From Ectobius pallidus (lineage: Eukaryota > Arthropoda > Insecta > Blattodea > Ectobiidae): a stretch of 64,000 bases of DNA. Below, in pieces: positions 1 through 12,379 of this stretch (its first letter is position 1; each line of letters opens with the position of its first letter). The position numbers were made by a program, and so were the translations under genes. The DNA is taken from contig CAXKWD010000007.1 in NCBI GenBank assembly GCA_964059195.1, forward strand, positions 26,299,023 through 26,363,022, given 5' to 3'. The notes beneath the pieces are model-generated. The model was not told the origin of the DNA and did not search any database. It saw only the letters and a list, made by a program, of their open reading frames with translations.

Positions 1-670
1 GCAGTAATTCAGTATTTTTCGCCAGACAACCGATATTAGCATGGTTTAGAGTGGGTTTTGTGAAGTATTTTTCAGCACAGACACCATTTTGAGTTTTGAG
101 ATTGCCCTATGCTTTGAAGTTGTAGATAATCTAGGAACTTACTGGGGTTTTCTAGTCGTGGGGGATACTAGCCAGTATGTACAGGGTGTTCTCGAAAGTA
201 TTGTATTTATTTGCGGCAATGAGCCTGGGTTTTAGGGGATTTTTCTAGAGACGGGTTGGTCTTCTCAAAAGGGTGCATTTCGAATTTTTGTGGTGTATTT
301 CGCCCGTGCTCTAGGTTGTTGTACACAACAGAATATATATATATACAGTTTTATGCTTAGTCATCCCAAGGTTATTTCCAAGAAATAAAAGGTCGTTCTT
401 ACAAAATATATATTGCCTCACAATGTTGTAATTCTAAATTTGTTTATAGCTGTTAATAAAATTGTTACAGAAAAATATCTTTCCATATACATATATTTAC
501 TCAAAAATCTCTTTTTCCAGTAATTCATATTAATCTGTCCAGTGTTCATTTCGTCATAATGGGTGCCCAGTTTTTGAAGGTTAAACAGTAGCGTCACTAA
601 TTTAGCTAGAATGGTCGAACCCAGGTCTACTACACAAAATCATATGTCCTAAGCTTCCGACATTATGTCA
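1..670. other. No gene recognised
   Basis: AT-rich sequence with a short TA run near 336-349. I see no open reading frame with family resemblance, no RNA gene and no clear repeat boundary. Confidence 0.6.
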
Positions 671-852
671 CCTGTCCCCGGGGACAACACACACACATTC
701 ACTCTGAACAAGAGGATGGGATGAGGATGGCCAGATGATATCCGGAGACCATAAGGGCCTAAAGTTACCTGACATTCGTCTTGCAGGTGAGGAAAAAACA
801 TCTAGGTAACTTGTCCCGAACAGGATTCGAATCCAGGCCCGCCACACCACTT
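671..852 (-). mobile_element. SINE-A fragment (tRNA-derived)
   Basis: This stretch shares its word order with two longer copies at 36588-36968 and 60630-61015: an ACAC-rich stretch, GGCCAGATGATATCCGG, GGGCCTAAAGTTACC, GGTAACTTGTCCCGA, then a B-box-like GATTCGAATCC read on the minus strand. The tRNA-like head is at the right end and is degenerate here, and the distal part is missing. It is a truncated old copy with no coding capacity. Confidence 0.7.
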
Positions 853-936
853 TCTTTCCCTGTGTTGTAATAAATATAAATTATTCATGAACCTATATAT
901 TTTAATGTTGATAAACTAACCTCGCTATATAGTCTA

Positions 937-1775
937 CTAGCTTAAAAGACCCGGCGTCGCCCGGGTTTTGTATTTTGTAATTGGAAATTAGCTTATGAAG
1001 GATTTTCAATTTTAAATTCTAGGTCCTTATATAGGCATTTATAATTTGAAATATTCCCTCAGAAAACGATTGATATAGTTTTTTATGGCTCATAGAGGAT
1101 CTAGAATTTTGCATCCCATCGCTTGTACAGTGCACAGCAAGCCTGGTAGAGGTTTAAATAAGAAGAAACAGAAATTCCTGTAACATAAAATTGTAATATC
1201 GAGGCGGGAAATTTCCCACTCTTATGTTACCATAAAGCCGTTTTGGAGATGAAATTAAACAGAAAGCATTATCACTTTCATACTTTTCTCTCCAAAAACC
1301 TGCGATATAATATAATAATATACACATTACCATACCTCGTTTTGTTTTCTCTATGTCCAGGGTAGAGAAAGTTATGTGATTCCATTATTTTTGTGGATTT
1401 CATTCTGTAATATTTATTTATAACATGAATTATTTTGATAACTTCTCTTATTTGTCAAAAGTGCATTTCATTTGTTTTTTCCAAGCCCACCTGATACCAT
1501 TTGGCAACAATATATTCTGTGATTTGGAATGGATAATTCTATGTAAAAAGGGATTAAGTATTTTCAAAAACATTTAATTTTTGGCATTTAGAATCATAAT
1601 TTTTCAAAATCCTTTCTTAGTGAGCACCTACATTATGAAACGAAGGTACTGTCAAAATTCCAAGTCTCTACCTGTTATAGTTTAGGCTGTACGTTGATTC
1701 CTGTCATTCAGTCAATCAGTCAGTCAGTCATTCATTCAGTCAGTCAGGACAAAGCCTTTTATATATATATAGAGA
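937..1775 (-). mobile_element. Non-autonomous Helitron, copy 1
   Basis: Read on the minus strand the element starts TCTCTATATATATA and ends with a GC-rich hairpin (CCCGGGCGACGCCGGG) about 10 bases before a terminal CTAG. The flanking bases are A before the TC and T after CTAG. These are Helitron hallmarks: 5'-TC, 3' hairpin plus CTRR, insertion between A and T with no duplication. A second copy at 16853-17723 shares the same ends and most of the interior. There is no Rep/helicase reading frame, so it is non-autonomous. A CAGT/CATT-rich stretch lies near its 5' end. Confidence 0.8.
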
Positions 1776-2796
1776 TATAGCTATATTTATATGGCAGTAT
1801 TTGTTTTTCTAGTCCTGCTTTCTTTTAATTTCCATAGATAGGATCCTAAGGTTTTCAATACCTGTTCAATTTATAATTCATGATAAATTAGCTAACATTA
1901 ATTTAGAATCACACTCTGTTTCTGAATACTATGACTCAAATACTAATAATATAACACAGAATGATACACTGAAATTCCATATGGCAGACGTAATCAGATG
2001 AGTGGTCCTATACATAAGGTCATTTACTTCAGAACTCAGATATATTTTGTAGCCTAGTTACCGTAGTTACTAAGTGCTTATGTGCCTGCGATAAAATGTA
2101 CAAAGACATACTTGAATACACGCCTCATCATAAATATTATAGTAAGTTATAATAAGTACAAATAGCATTGTCTCCTAGTCGGAGGTATTTACAAAAATTA
2201 AGCAATTAAACTTTTCCTAACTCCAATAAAATGGTTATAATTGACTATATTTAACTGTCCATATTCAAGGCCTAAAAGGATTCGAATAAATCCCTATAGT
2301 ATATAGCCACAAATTTCCTTGACCTAAGTTATACCGCATTTTTGGGTAAAAAACATTATTTTTATTTTTTAAATCCCCTACCAATGGCCGGTTAAGATGA
2401 ACGTTAAAGGTATTTTACACTTTTGTCTTAGCAACTTGTAATTAATAAAGACTGCACATCTAATTTATCTAATCTTATCATCTTATCACCTCTTAGAATA
2501 CACTTTAACTTTCATCCTGGATGGGGTATGGCTTTATTTATTGTTGTCATAATTAACATTTTCTCTGTGAATACACCACTACTAAATAACAGATTACACG
2601 TGATTACAGGGATTTATGATAAAACATTTAAGCAAAAATGTAAGCAGTAACAAATACTTTTGAACAGAACATCTATGTTAGACTTAGCACACGTACATAC
2701 TCATTTACTTTTTTAGATTTACAATTTCTCTGTCCAAATAATCAACTTCTTAATGTGTTTGTTGCATAAGTCTCTTCTTCTTCATCTCCAACAAAC
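1776..2796. other. No gene recognised
   Basis: AT-rich DNA between the Helitron and the hAT-like pseudogene. Near 2760-2870 a short segment with CTTAATGTGTTTGTTGCATAAG is directly repeated about 65 bases apart at the 3' edge of the pseudogene. Nothing else was seen. Confidence 0.5.
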
Positions 2797-5700
2797 TTAA
2801 TTCTTGAGCATTCTTCCTTCTCTTAATGTGTTTGTTGCATAAGCCTCTTCTTCTTCATCTCCAACAAACTTAATTCTTGAGCAGTCTTCCTTCTCTTTGC
2901 TCTTCTTATCCTTTGTAGCTTCCTGTCTTCTAGATGAGGAATTTCTTACCGCCAAAATCACTGCTTTAGTTACCTCAACGTTAGAAATCATTCCTGCAGC
3001 TGTAACTGCTCCGTACACTGCTCGTTGAGCAACAAGCGACTCTTCGGTCAAGTTTTCTACCAAACACTCTTTAATAAGTGAGAAATCTCTTTCCACAGCA
3101 GCATTGCCGTGAAACAAGGCTACTGCTGGTGAAAGAACTTTGTTGTCGAAACACTATTCACACCTATGTCACGGGGAACATTAGAAAGAAACACACCTAG
3201 TTTGTCTGTCTGCGTCCTTAAAACACGGGGAATCGCAAAGTTGAAGGTAGTCCCGTTTCACACAGTCGGCCATCGTTGGAGATAATTGCTTTCTTAGACA
3301 CAAACTCTTCAAGGGCAAGGGTTACACGCAACACTCGTAATGAGCTATTCGCCATTACATCTGATGAAAGACAAGAGGCCCCTTTAACAATTTTGCAGGC
3401 CAATAGGCACATTTCAACCAGTTTCTTGAACAGTGATCAGAAATTCTTTGCACTGGTTCCTAGATAAACCTTTGCAAGCAGCAGAATCACCAAAACCAAC
3501 ATCTACATCCTAAGCCATCTTGATATTAGTCGAATTTGTCAAGTCAATGGTAGTGAGCTTTGTGGCGTTGTTTATTCCATTCATGACTTTTTTTAATGTA
3601 GAAAACTTTTTGTATCCAATTCCATAGGTACATACAGTTGTGAAAACAATAGCAGTGGCAACTCATTTGAAACTTGTGTTAGATTACTATTCAGTGACAG
3701 TCCTAAAGCATACATTAGAGCCAGGCAATAATTACAATTGGCAACAAAAGCCTATTACAACCATATAGACCAGGGGTTCCCAACCAGGGGGGCGTGAGGC
3801 TCTTTTTGGGGTGGGGGGCGTGCAACAATTTGAAATTCATATTTTTATTTAGTGTTGTTCCCTTGCCGGTCGACAAGAATTTTTAATCGGTTAACTTTAA
3901 CCAAACAAATACTCAGACACATACCGTAATTAACAATAATAACAGAACAGTGTGAATTTACATTTTATAATCTTATAAATTGTAACTACATTTTCCCTGT
4001 CATATTAAAAAGTCATATCTTGTCCTCAACACGTTTATAATAATTGGGAAATCCAAATACGAGATACGATTGATCTGCTTTGTGCTCAGTCAAACATAAA
4101 ACCTAATATCTCAGAGCTGGTGAAAGCAAAACAGTGCCAACCATCTCACTTATATTCAGTTTTAACTCTACATTGGACATTTGTGTTTCTACATTTAACT
4201 TTTTTATGAACTGTACTGAGAATCAAATAAGATTCACAATAATTAGAAATGCATTTTCGTGTTTTACATGTGTTTGTGTGTGTGTGACAGCATCACAGGA
4301 CAAATAAAAATAATAAAAGAGGTGAGCAATATTGATTTTATTTTTACAAGTATTATAGGGATCTTTTAAAATACAAAAGTACTGATAATCACGTTTCTAG
4401 GTCTTCTTCTCCCCATCACTATCAAAGGGGGCGTGAGGATTTCATGATATTCGAAGGGGGACGTTAGCTGAGAAAGGTTGGGAACCACTGATATAGACAA
4501 TAAACACTTGATCAGATTTACATAAAACATAAATTTAAAGAAGCAAGTTGTTGTGTCGTTTTCTTTTTAGTCTTCTATTGTGTTGCTCTGGTGGAGAATG
4601 AAGAATAATGTCATGACATTTTTGCGAATGAATCTGGTTGCGAAACTGTACAGCAGGATGTAGAGTTCCCTGTACACGAATGGCATAAGTGAATCATTAG
4701 ACTGAAATCTGGCAAGAAAAGTCTCCAACTCAAGTGCCACTGACTGAAGAAACTCAAGCTTTGCAACTAGAATCTGATCACGCAGAAATTCTTGTACCTT
4801 TTCAAAGTTCTTAGTGCTTGAGGAGGCTTTTTTGGACACCACTCACACACTTCCTAAGAGGAGTGGTAATTTCTAAGGCTCTCTTAATGGCTTTCCAATT
4901 TTCCAGCCACCTGACTGCACAAAACTTAGGAAATCTTACGGGACCAGAAAAGTGTGTGTAATCTGCTCATCTGGTTGGATAAGCATTGAATAGATAAAAA
5001 GGAGAACGAAGAAACTCATGAACTGACCACCCAATCTTGTTATGAACAGTTTTGTAGGTTCCAAGTACAATATGCAAAGAACATGTTCCCACGTCAAACA
5101 TTTCTGGCGGGTCTGGATCATCTGCTTCAATTTTGAGGCGTTCCTTCAAATCACGCAAATATTTTAGGTTCACACTGGGACCGACCATTGCAACTTGCAT
5201 AACACTCTCAAGTGACAACCCCAGTTTTGAAATACACCTGGTAAAAGTATGCACCAAGTCATTTGCTGCAGCACGACAAGAAAATTCTGACGTCAAGTAC
5301 CTAGTTGACTCTGTTTGATTGTTCATCCCAATTCCTAATCACAAAATCCATCTCACATCTCTGAGCTACTTTATTTAAGCTCTCATCAAAGGAGACTGCA
5401 AAAATGTTTCTCTTCATTATTTCATCAACAAGCTTATTCTGAAAAAATGGACCAAGCCCGTATGTAACAACATAAGAAACTTTATCTTTGTGCATTTGAA
5501 ACTTCTTTGCAATTATGCTATCATGGAACATAAGTGCAAACATGTCTGTTGTATTACCACCAATTCTGCTTGAAGAATGGCTCATTACTTTATTTAGAGC
5601 CCACAAATCTCAGCTTTTGTGATATCTTTTATAAGAGAGTTGCTTAGTGTGTTATGAGAAGTATGTTCTTGAAAAGTGTCTTGGAACATTTTTCCAGAAT

Positions 5701-5930
5701 ACGAAGGTAAGACTGCAGATGGTACACGTACAGTTGGTTGTAAAAATAGAACTGGAGCACATGAAGATTATGTAAAGGCAGTTTGCTTCACTGGTGGAAC
5801 TGAAAAACAAGCAGTTTGTTGCACTGGTGGAGCTGATTCACAAGCATTTTGCTGCACTGTGGTGCTGAAGCAATACTACGGAAGTTCAACTCAATGGCCG
5901 GTTCCACCGACAATCTTTAAATACTGTATA
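2797..5930 (-). pseudogene. Decayed hAT-like transposase gene
   Basis: On the minus strand a broken reading frame runs from about 5930 down to 2797. The fragment at 5606-5301 contains GPFFQ and FDESLNK; that at 5326-4967 contains TRYLTSEF, VGPSVNLKYL and DVGTCSLH; 4842-4567 continues it; and 3117-2797 contains NAAVERDFSLIK, the end resembling the hAT dimerisation region. This order matches a widespread arthropod family of hAT-related transposase-like proteins that I recognise by pattern but cannot name. The upstream part encodes a short VQQ/VKQTA-type repeat. Several stops and frameshifts separate the pieces, and a 720-bp MITE is inserted at 3771-4490. No terminal repeats were identified for this copy. 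It cannot make a full protein. Confidence 0.7.
3771..4490. mobile_element. hAT-type MITE, 720 bp
   Basis: Terminal inverted repeats CAGGGGTTCCCAACC (left) and GGTTGGGAACCACTG (right) fit the hAT consensus. The 8-bp target duplication ATATAGAC flanks it exactly (3763-3770 and 4491-4498). The interior is AT-rich and non-coding. It interrupts the hAT-like pseudogene, so it arrived later or into already dead sequence. Confidence 0.92.
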
Positions 5931-7193
5931 TCCAAACGAAGACTTTAGTAACGCGCTATTACTGTATAACGTCTGCGTTAAGTGGACACTGTTCCACCAA
6001 CACTTTTGTCGTTAAAATAAACACCCGTTTCCAAACGCGCGTTAGAAGGCAGGCAATCTTGGTACACAAGCTTCTCATAATGAGAAGTTCTCATACATTC
6101 ATTGTCGCTACTGCCAACATACAATGTTAAACCTGAGAACCCACGACTAGTAATTTTCATATTACATCATTCAAAATTATAAATATGTTGAGTGAGTATT
6201 GTTTTTTTTATATATCGAGATGCAAAAATTGAATGTTAGGCCTATATTGTTTCCATGCCCGATTCCGTCGCCATTCAAAGTCATTTTTCCATTGGCAACG
6301 TTGGCTGCTATGTTCCACAGTAGTCAGCAGAAAATAAACATTAGTAGTAGAACGCAATTATTAATGTTATTTATTTTATTAATGCAGTATATTATACAAT
6401 TTATGATGTTGCACTCGCACTATTAACCTATCATAACTTTATAATAATTTTTTTAAGCTAACCTGTAATTCTTTCGATGCTATTGGTATCAAAAATGCAT
6501 CAAACATAAAATGTGAATTGGCCTAGGCTATACGCCTACTGCTGGTGTAATATTATTACAATTTATTATACCGTATCATAAAATTATTGCAAACTATTAC
6601 AATGTGATAAGTGCACAGCTTAGCTCTTACCTTAATTTTGTAGCCATAGGAGACAGAAAATGGCATTTTCCTGGATAAACACGGGAATAACAAACACATA
6701 ACACACTCATAAAACGATTTGACTTAGGCCTAATTTTTCTTCAATAACAATAAACACCGTGCACTCTTAATTTATTGAGAAGTAATCCAATAGAGATATA
6801 TTAATCAATTTCACATTTCGTAAACCTACTAGTAATAATACAAGCTAGAAAATGACAAATACACAGCGGCACTTTCGATGGCATGTAGGCGTAACTATGA
6901 GCGAAATACTTCAGAATACTGTTGTATGTCGTGCAACTGCGAAAAACATTTTATTTTGTAACCACTCGCCTGCTTCAATGTTACAGTGTTAACTGATCCT
7001 CTCGTCTGAGTGACTAGTTTTGTCTTGTGGAATTGTGTTCATGCTGAGGGTCACATTCTGCTAGGCTACCTGACTGCTCTACCCTAGCAAAGGAAATAAA
7101 TGAATCACTCCCTTGTATTCATGTTATTCTTCAGAAACTATAATTAATGCATTAATGTACTGGGTTTATTGTTTAATGTGGATAATACTGCAT
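5931..7193. other. No gene recognised
   Basis: AT-rich sequence. It includes a GGCCGGTTCCACCGAC-type stretch near 5896-5912 with GTTCCACC again near 5991. A similar TCGGTGGAAC word occurs twice at 12490-12560, beyond the next hAT element. A shared repeat is possible but I could not align it convincingly. Confidence 0.4.
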
Positions 7194-7332
7194 GTTGTAG
7201 CCATGGCCGTCCGCAGAAATTTTGTCAAGGGGGGGCAAACGAGCAAATGAGAAAATTACTTCCACCACTATGCTACTATAATGTGCAAATACTTTATTAT
7301 TAATATTATTGTTGTCATTGTTATTATTATTG

Positions 7333-7337
7333 TTTTC

Positions 7338-7412
<75 letters not shown>
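7333..7412. repeat. (ATT)n microsatellite
   Basis: About 25 uninterrupted ATT units within the left non-coding part of the hAT element. Translations of this tract give poly-Asn or poly-Ile reading frames that are not genes. Confidence 0.95.
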
Positions 7413-7414
<2 letters not shown>

Positions 7415-9205
7415 AATCCACATCCTTGATTTACTGTAACTGGACCTATGAAACTGGATAGGCCTACAAAGAAAAAATATGATGTAGAACACACACATGA
7501 CTTTTCTACCCCCTTACAATTTCCCACCTACAATTCAAATAAAGTGCGATAATTTTATTACCTTACTTTCATTACGATAAAATGTTTGGCTAGAAATGAT
7601 TTCAGGTTTAGTGAAGTAATTATTTCTACATATTCATATGCAAGGTAGTCACTGCTACAGCTCGTTCTCGCCATGACATCATGAATGTGAAAAATATAGT
7701 CTCGCCAATCTTCAGACTATTTTTGTCAATATCTAGGTAGTAGCCTATTTACAGTTATCAAAATATAAATATATAGCATGCAATGCTCTGAAAACGGTCG
7801 AGATAGGCCTATGTATTTTAGTGAGCTTTAAAATAATTATGTCATGACCTATCTCTGATGGTATCCCAGTTTATAGGCTATTCTTAGAAAATTCAATACA
7901 ATGTATATTTTACTTGTCATAATGTGTAGGCCTAGAGAAAATAATTACATGAAATGTCTTCAGGATTTCAAATTCAGATAATTATTTATCATCTTCAAAA
8001 CCTGTAATATTACCTAATAAAGACTGAATTGTTCGTGCAAGGATAGGAAATACAAAATAATGTATTAGGTACTCTGTTAATTCTTCAGTGACGCATAGAA
8101 TTTAAATGCCATACTTCAACGTGAATGGAGGATACCGGTATTTAAACATCCAGCAGCCAGTTATTAACATACATAGTTATACATAGTTATAAAATGGTTA
8201 AAAACGAATGGCTTTAGATAGAATTCTGACTGAAACGTAAACCTGAGGATTGTAGTATAATCCTGGATGATCTTAAAGCTAAATTTTACACATACAGCAT
8301 TCGGTTAATTATTGCCATGCTAACAAAAGAAGGAGTAAATAACACAAAAATGTACACTTTGGAAACTCCTTCACAAACTCCTCTTCCATCCCACCCTCTA
8401 GACTGTAACACAAACAACCTCCTGGTCAATGGTTTATGAGGGTTGAAGTGTGACTTCTTCAAATATTTACAACGTGCACAGTACTTATTAAAATTTTCTT
8501 AACGTAAAAAATATAAGTTTGTGTAATGGATAAATATAACAGAAGCTCTTATTTTTTATAGAAAAACTATGAAATAAAATAATTTAATTACTCTCACATA
8601 CCGCAGTAAAGCAGGGACCAACATCACATTACTGGCACCAGTAAACATATATATTTTCTTATCGTATTCGTGCACCTAACAGCCTCTTGTGAGGATTGGA
8701 ATTTTTAAAACTTTGTGGTGTGACTTTCCTAATAAAGCACCTCTCCATTAGCTGTGGCACCCCCTAACTGATCTAACATAGTACAGGAAATTTTTAGCTG
8801 ACTAAACATTTACTAAATTTACTTTCAAGAACGCGGTGCAAACTGATTTATTTTTGCCTTATGGGACTTGTTTTCAAATGAATACCCAAGGTTTCTTACA
8901 AAAATTTATGACATATCCATATAGTATTCGTTACAACTGCAAAAATAAAGTTTGACATAATACGGTGCCAAAACTTTAACTTTTTTAAAACCATGGTGTA
9001 ATATATTAAAACTAAATTAGATGTGTCCACAAATGCATATCCTGAAAGAGTGAAATTTCTTCTACAGCCTATTATACTTTTACTTTTCGTGACTTAAAAA
9101 CGTTACTCGCGAGAAAAAAAAATATATATTTAGCACTATACGGGTCTTGGCATATGTAGGATGGAACTAACTGGTTAAATATAATTATTTGATGAAAACG
9201 GTACC

Positions 9206-11606
9206 TTAATCTTTAAAGAGGAACTGCAGCCTTCTTGACGACTGCCTGGCGAATGCTGAAATAACTTCTTGAATAAATTCTTCCTTTTCCTTGAAGATTT
9301 TCTCCCGATGCAAACTCATCATGCAGAGACCGTCCAGTCTTTCATCAGTCATTGTTGCACGTAACCACGTTTTCACACGGCGTAGGGCACTGAAGGATCT
9401 CTCCACAGTGCAAGTTGTTGTAGGGAGAGTGATTGCAATCTTTACTGCTGTAGACACGGCCGGGAAAAAGAGTTTTGTTTCTTGGAGAATATCGATGTAT
9501 TGCATTGTGCTTGTATCGCCAGCTGAACCACTACTCACTCTGTTTTTCCACAGTTCATACCAGCTTTTAGCTTCATACACAAAATTATCAATGGTATAAA
9601 GCCTTTGAATGTTTTGAATAATCTCATCAAATGAAGAAGGGCACATAGATTTTATATTTTCGGGGTGCAGCTGCAGAAGACTATAAACGGCACTGCTTTC
9701 CTCTGAGAAACGTAATTCTAGAGAAGTTATTAGTGAATCCAAATAAGGTATGTACAGGGAAACACGATAGTACTCCTCTGGAACTACTGTTTTGATATTT
9801 GTTCTATACGTCTGTCGAAGGGTTTGCCTGGGAACAGATATTTCAACATTCACACGTGACGCAGTTTCACACACAGTATTCATAAGCTCCTGAAATTGTG
9901 AATCTGCTTCACATCTGTGCTTCTGAAACAATGAAATGAGTTCTCGTATATGAGCGCGCACTGCACCGATGTCCACTGACACACCCTGTAGAATGTTAGT
10001 GACTGGCTCAAGCACGGCACTGTACTTTGCTATGATGTGAAGAGCTATAATAAAGGTGGCAGCTGTGGCGGCATGAAGAAGCTGATGTGCCCGTTGTTTT
10101 GTGTTCGAGTTACCATTTACTGCTAGCTCTTCTAGGGCTGTGACGATCTGTGTAATTTTCCGCAAAGATTCTTATGCTTTTATGCTTAGCAGACCATCTA
10201 GTTTCGCAAAATAATGGAATTTTGGGAACGAGTTTTCTTCGAGTAGTGCTTTCTCGAAAGAAAACAATAATTTCTTTTATTGTGCTGCAGGTATTCCTTA
10301 TTTCCTGCACTCCGTTTAGATAATTTACTACAAGATTTAGTCTATGAGATGCACAATGAAGGTAGAGTGCCTTTGGGTATTTGTCCTGAACAAGTTTGGC
10401 AACACCTCCCACTTTTCCTGCCATTACAGAACAGCCGTCATAGCCCTGACCTACCATTTTTGACATATCGAAACCACTGGCCAATAAATAATTTAAAATA
10501 GTGTTAGCCAATGATTCCGCATTGAGCTGATCAAGGGGAACAAACCCTATGAATTCTTCGCGTACATTGGTTTCCTGTGCCTTTTCATCAACGAAGCGAA
10601 TACCTAAAGACAATTGCTCTGTTCCTGCAATGTCAGCCGTTTCATCCGCTAACACTGAGAAGGCATATGCATTATTTATTTCCTTGACCAATTGGTCTTT
10701 TAGAACTTGCCCACAAACTTCTATTATTTCGTTCTGTGTACGAACTGAAGTGTACTCGGCATTTCCAGCAGCCGTTTCAAAATGATCTTTAAGAGCAGTA
10801 TCTCCTGCCTCTACACGGAAATGTAATAAATCATGCAGCACACCAGTGTTTGAGTCATTTCCACGCAAAGGAAGATCATGTGTAGCACAAAATATTATGG
10901 AAGAAACAATCGGCACTAGTTTTTCCCTGTTTACTCTAATTTTGTTTTGCAGTGCGGAATCTATTTGTTCATTTACACTAATATTTTTGTTGTTCATGGT
11001 GCGGATGAAATTGTTTGAGCGCTCGGTTGCATCTTTATGCCATTCAGATTTCATATGCTTTTGACAAAAACTATGCATATCCTTGTACTTTGTGAATGGT
11101 GTAATTATAAACGCACCTTGTATGCCCCGTCGAACCGTGGGTCTGAAAAGTACACAATGACGACACAAAGCACCTTTCACTTCCTTTGAATACACTAGCC
11201 ATGATTTCTATTCTAGCTGATCTAGCCACTTATGCAAAAAGGCCCGCTTTTGTCCTTTTTCTAAATCACCCTTAAAATTATAAGTGGAACTAGGCACCCA
11301 AGGCTCGCTAATTAACTTAAACGTGTCATTGTCTGAAAGCGAACTTTGAACTGTTAGGTGCAAGTATCGTCCAACATCTTGATCACTACTAGCTACAGAA
11401 ACTTTATCTTGTTCACTGTATGTTGTGGAACTGCAACTGTTGATTATTTCAGCTGAAGCTCGTTCCAACTGATCGACACTAACACGAATTTCACTATCAC
11501 CTGGTCCCAAAAATATTTCATTCTCTGTTATTGCAAGTTCGCGTCCCGTATCAATATTGCAACAATTATCTATTTTTTGACGTTTAAAGAAATTTCTTAT
11601 ATCCAT
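9206..11606 (-). pseudogene. hAT transposase (TTF/ZMYM-type), broken
   Basis: The frame starts at an ATG at 11606 with MDIRNFFKR, a usual start for this hAT group. Next comes a TTF-type zinc-finger region (WLVYSKEVKG then CRHC), then the RNase-H-like catalytic core with VLADETADI and GQGYDGCSVMAGK, an LHCASHRLNL motif, and a C-terminal dimerisation region with TTTCTVERSFSALRRVK. There are two lesions. An in-frame TAG sits at 11210-11208 between the N-terminal region and the zinc finger. A one-base shift lies between about 10165 and 10110, where SIRIFAENYT changes frame to QIVTALEEL. It is the only gene of the 7202-12371 element. The many preserved motifs suggest recent inactivation. An intron or sequencing error could explain the shift but not easily the stop. 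Confidence 0.9.
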
Positions 11607-12379
11607 TTCATAAAACACACAGTAAAAAACACCAACAAAACGTTTGAAGAATGCGATTATCTGCGCGATTTTGCATACACTAGTTTTGATTATTTATTCT
11701 CGAGAGTTATCGCGGTCTTAATGATTTTTCAAAGAACCTCCCCACATTTCCTATTGGGCATCTCCGTAATGATGTAGGATGGACAATGCTATGATTGGTT
11801 TTAAGTATTAAGTGCGAAACCTGCTTGCATAACTTCATTTAAGAAAGCGTGCTTTCTCTAGCGTGATTTATCTGTAATATAATTTTATTGGACCATCCAC
11901 CGCCTGACAGGACGTAACCTAACGGACCTACCGTTATATTGATATCGGCTCCTTTCTGTGGGCCATCTGCAAAAAACCTCTCCCAACTTTGTGGGTAAAA
12001 ATACTTTGTTTATTGTCCTTGGGACTTGGTGAAAACTGTTATATATTGTTGTATGTGACCTCGCTATTGCAAGCCCTCAATGATTTCGTAAAACATCTGC
12101 CGTACCTGAACCATTTATAACTGTATCTTTACTTGGATTGTGTTAGTTATTTAATAAAAGCCTAACTATAATTTCACTATATGTGACTATCTTAAATAGT
12201 ATTTAATTTTGTGCAAATACCTTGATCTTATTCAAAATAATTATTATAATTGCAATAATAATACATATCACAAAATTTTGTTTCAAGATAAATACAATGC
12301 TATTAAGATTCTCAAAATTTCCAGGGGGGGGGGCCGCGGCCCTACCCTGCCCCCCCTTCCGGACGGCCATGGTTGTAGC

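Larger units (their letters stand above)
7202..12371. mobile_element. hAT DNA transposon, 5.17 kb, full ends, dead transposase
   Basis: Terminal inverted repeats CATGGCCGTCCG (left) and CGGACGGCCATG (right) are flanked by a perfect 8-bp duplication GTTGTAGC (7194-7201 and 12372-12379), the hAT signature. G-rich runs sit just inside both ends. The transposase lies on the minus strand at 11606-9206 and is broken by one stop codon and one frameshift. The left 2 kb (7216-9200) is AT-rich, holds an ATT microsatellite and several TAGGCCTA words, and codes for nothing I recognise. The structure is complete, but this copy cannot move on its own. Confidence 0.93.

Noticed and set aside
5676..5948. Cys-rich small protein on the plus strand
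   Set aside because: The same DNA on the minus strand encodes the repeat-containing N-terminal part of the hAT-like pseudogene, whose family resemblance is stronger.
7173..7498. Poly-Asn and poly-Ile reading frames
   Set aside because: They are translations of the (ATT)n microsatellite.
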